The notes beneath the pieces were generated by a model that was given only the letters and a program-made list of their open reading frames with translations, was not told the origin of the DNA and ran no database searches. From Nocardia seriolae NBRC 15557 (GTDB taxonomy: Bacteria; Actinomycetota; Actinomycetes; Mycobacteriales; Mycobacteriaceae): a DNA stretch of 42,664 bases. This document shows, in pieces, positions 42,486 through 42,664 of the stretch (within the stretch, counting starts at the first letter, position 1; each line of letters starts with the position of its first letter). The DNA is taken from positions 1 through 42,664 of the forward strand of contig NZ_BJWY01000056.1 in NCBI RefSeq assembly GCF_007990715.1. The letters are read 5' to 3'. The translations under genes were made by a program, and so were the position numbers.

Positions 42486-42521
42486 CGGCCGTTCGACACT
42501 GGCGAACGGTGCGAACGGCCG
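42486..42521 (+). terminator. Terminator after the hydrolase gene
   Basis: CGGCCGTTCG (42486-42495) and CGAACGGCCG (42512-42521) form a perfect 10-bp stem with a 16-base loop, followed by GTTAACACTT. Confidence 0.65.
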
Positions 42522-42664
42522 GTTAACACTTCGAGTCCAATCACACGGATCCGAATTCGGTTATCCCGTGGCGACCGGGTTCTTTATTGTTTCCATACGG
42601 TAGTACCCGGGTCCGGGATGATTATCGCCACGGCGAAAAATGAGCCGAATCAGTTCTAGTGTCC
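42522..42664. other. Gene-free end of the window
   Basis: No gene is seen. The stretch is AT-richer (for example TTCTTTATTGTTTCC at 42580-42594) and ends in CAGTTCTAG, a half-site like those near 5219 and 8288. It is probably the promoter of the next plus-strand gene, which lies outside. Confidence 0.4.

Noticed and set aside
42652..42660. Another KstR-type operator at the end of the window
   Set aside because: Only a GTTCTAG half-site is present; the left half is missing.

Overview
The window is high-GC actinobacterial chromosome, most likely Nocardia. Four things point there: korAB for 2-oxoglutarate:ferredoxin oxidoreductase, an Rv2578c-like radical SAM gene followed by hisS and a membrane-anchored cyclophilin (as in mycobacteria), type VII secretion-type proteins, and a beta-lactone cluster like the nocardiolactone (nlt) genes. 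The genus is inferred, not proven.

Region 1 (1-13.6 kb) is mostly core metabolism. It holds korB and korA, a radical SAM protein with a LexA-type box between its -35 and -10, an extended SDR behind a KstR-type palindrome, and an EspC-like protein with a partner Gly/Pro-rich protein. An SDR resembling 3-alpha-hydroxysteroid dehydrogenase, an LLM-class flavin/F420 oxidoreductase, malate dehydrogenase, a small membrane protein, hisS and the cyclophilin follow. hisS appears to have lost one base of a homopolymer near its start.

Region 2 (13.9-27.9 kb) is a minus-strand operon of 14 genes with many start/stop overlaps that looks like a type IV secretion machine. It encodes a VirD4/TraG-like coupling ATPase, a VirB4-like ATPase split into an SCO6880-type part and a motor part, a VirB6/TrbL-like membrane protein, a VirB8-like bitopic protein, small pilin-like proteins, a lipoprotein, a DUF4913 protein, two ParA-like proteins that have lost both P-loop lysines, and a lone IS3 OrfA-like DNA-binding protein. 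I see no relaxase, integrase or attachment site in the window. This is the best candidate for an incompletely described system.

Region 3 (28.2-33.9 kb) is lipid and accessory metabolism: an HSD10-like SDR, an ArsR-SRPBCC fusion coupled to a DinB-like protein behind a clear operator, an HSL-type esterase, another SDR, and a secretory-lipase gene broken by one missing base.

Region 4 (33.9-42.7 kb) is a beta-lactone locus. A LuxR-type regulator lies downstream of two OleA-like thiolases with complementary active sites (one has Cys-His-Asn, the other the Glu). The divergent side has an OleC-like beta-lactone synthetase, a 30-codon ORF and an OleD-like reductase. An alpha/beta hydrolase with a Cys nucleophile follows under its own promoter; it is not OleB-like. 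With no OleB, the expected end product is a stable beta-lactone rather than an olefin.
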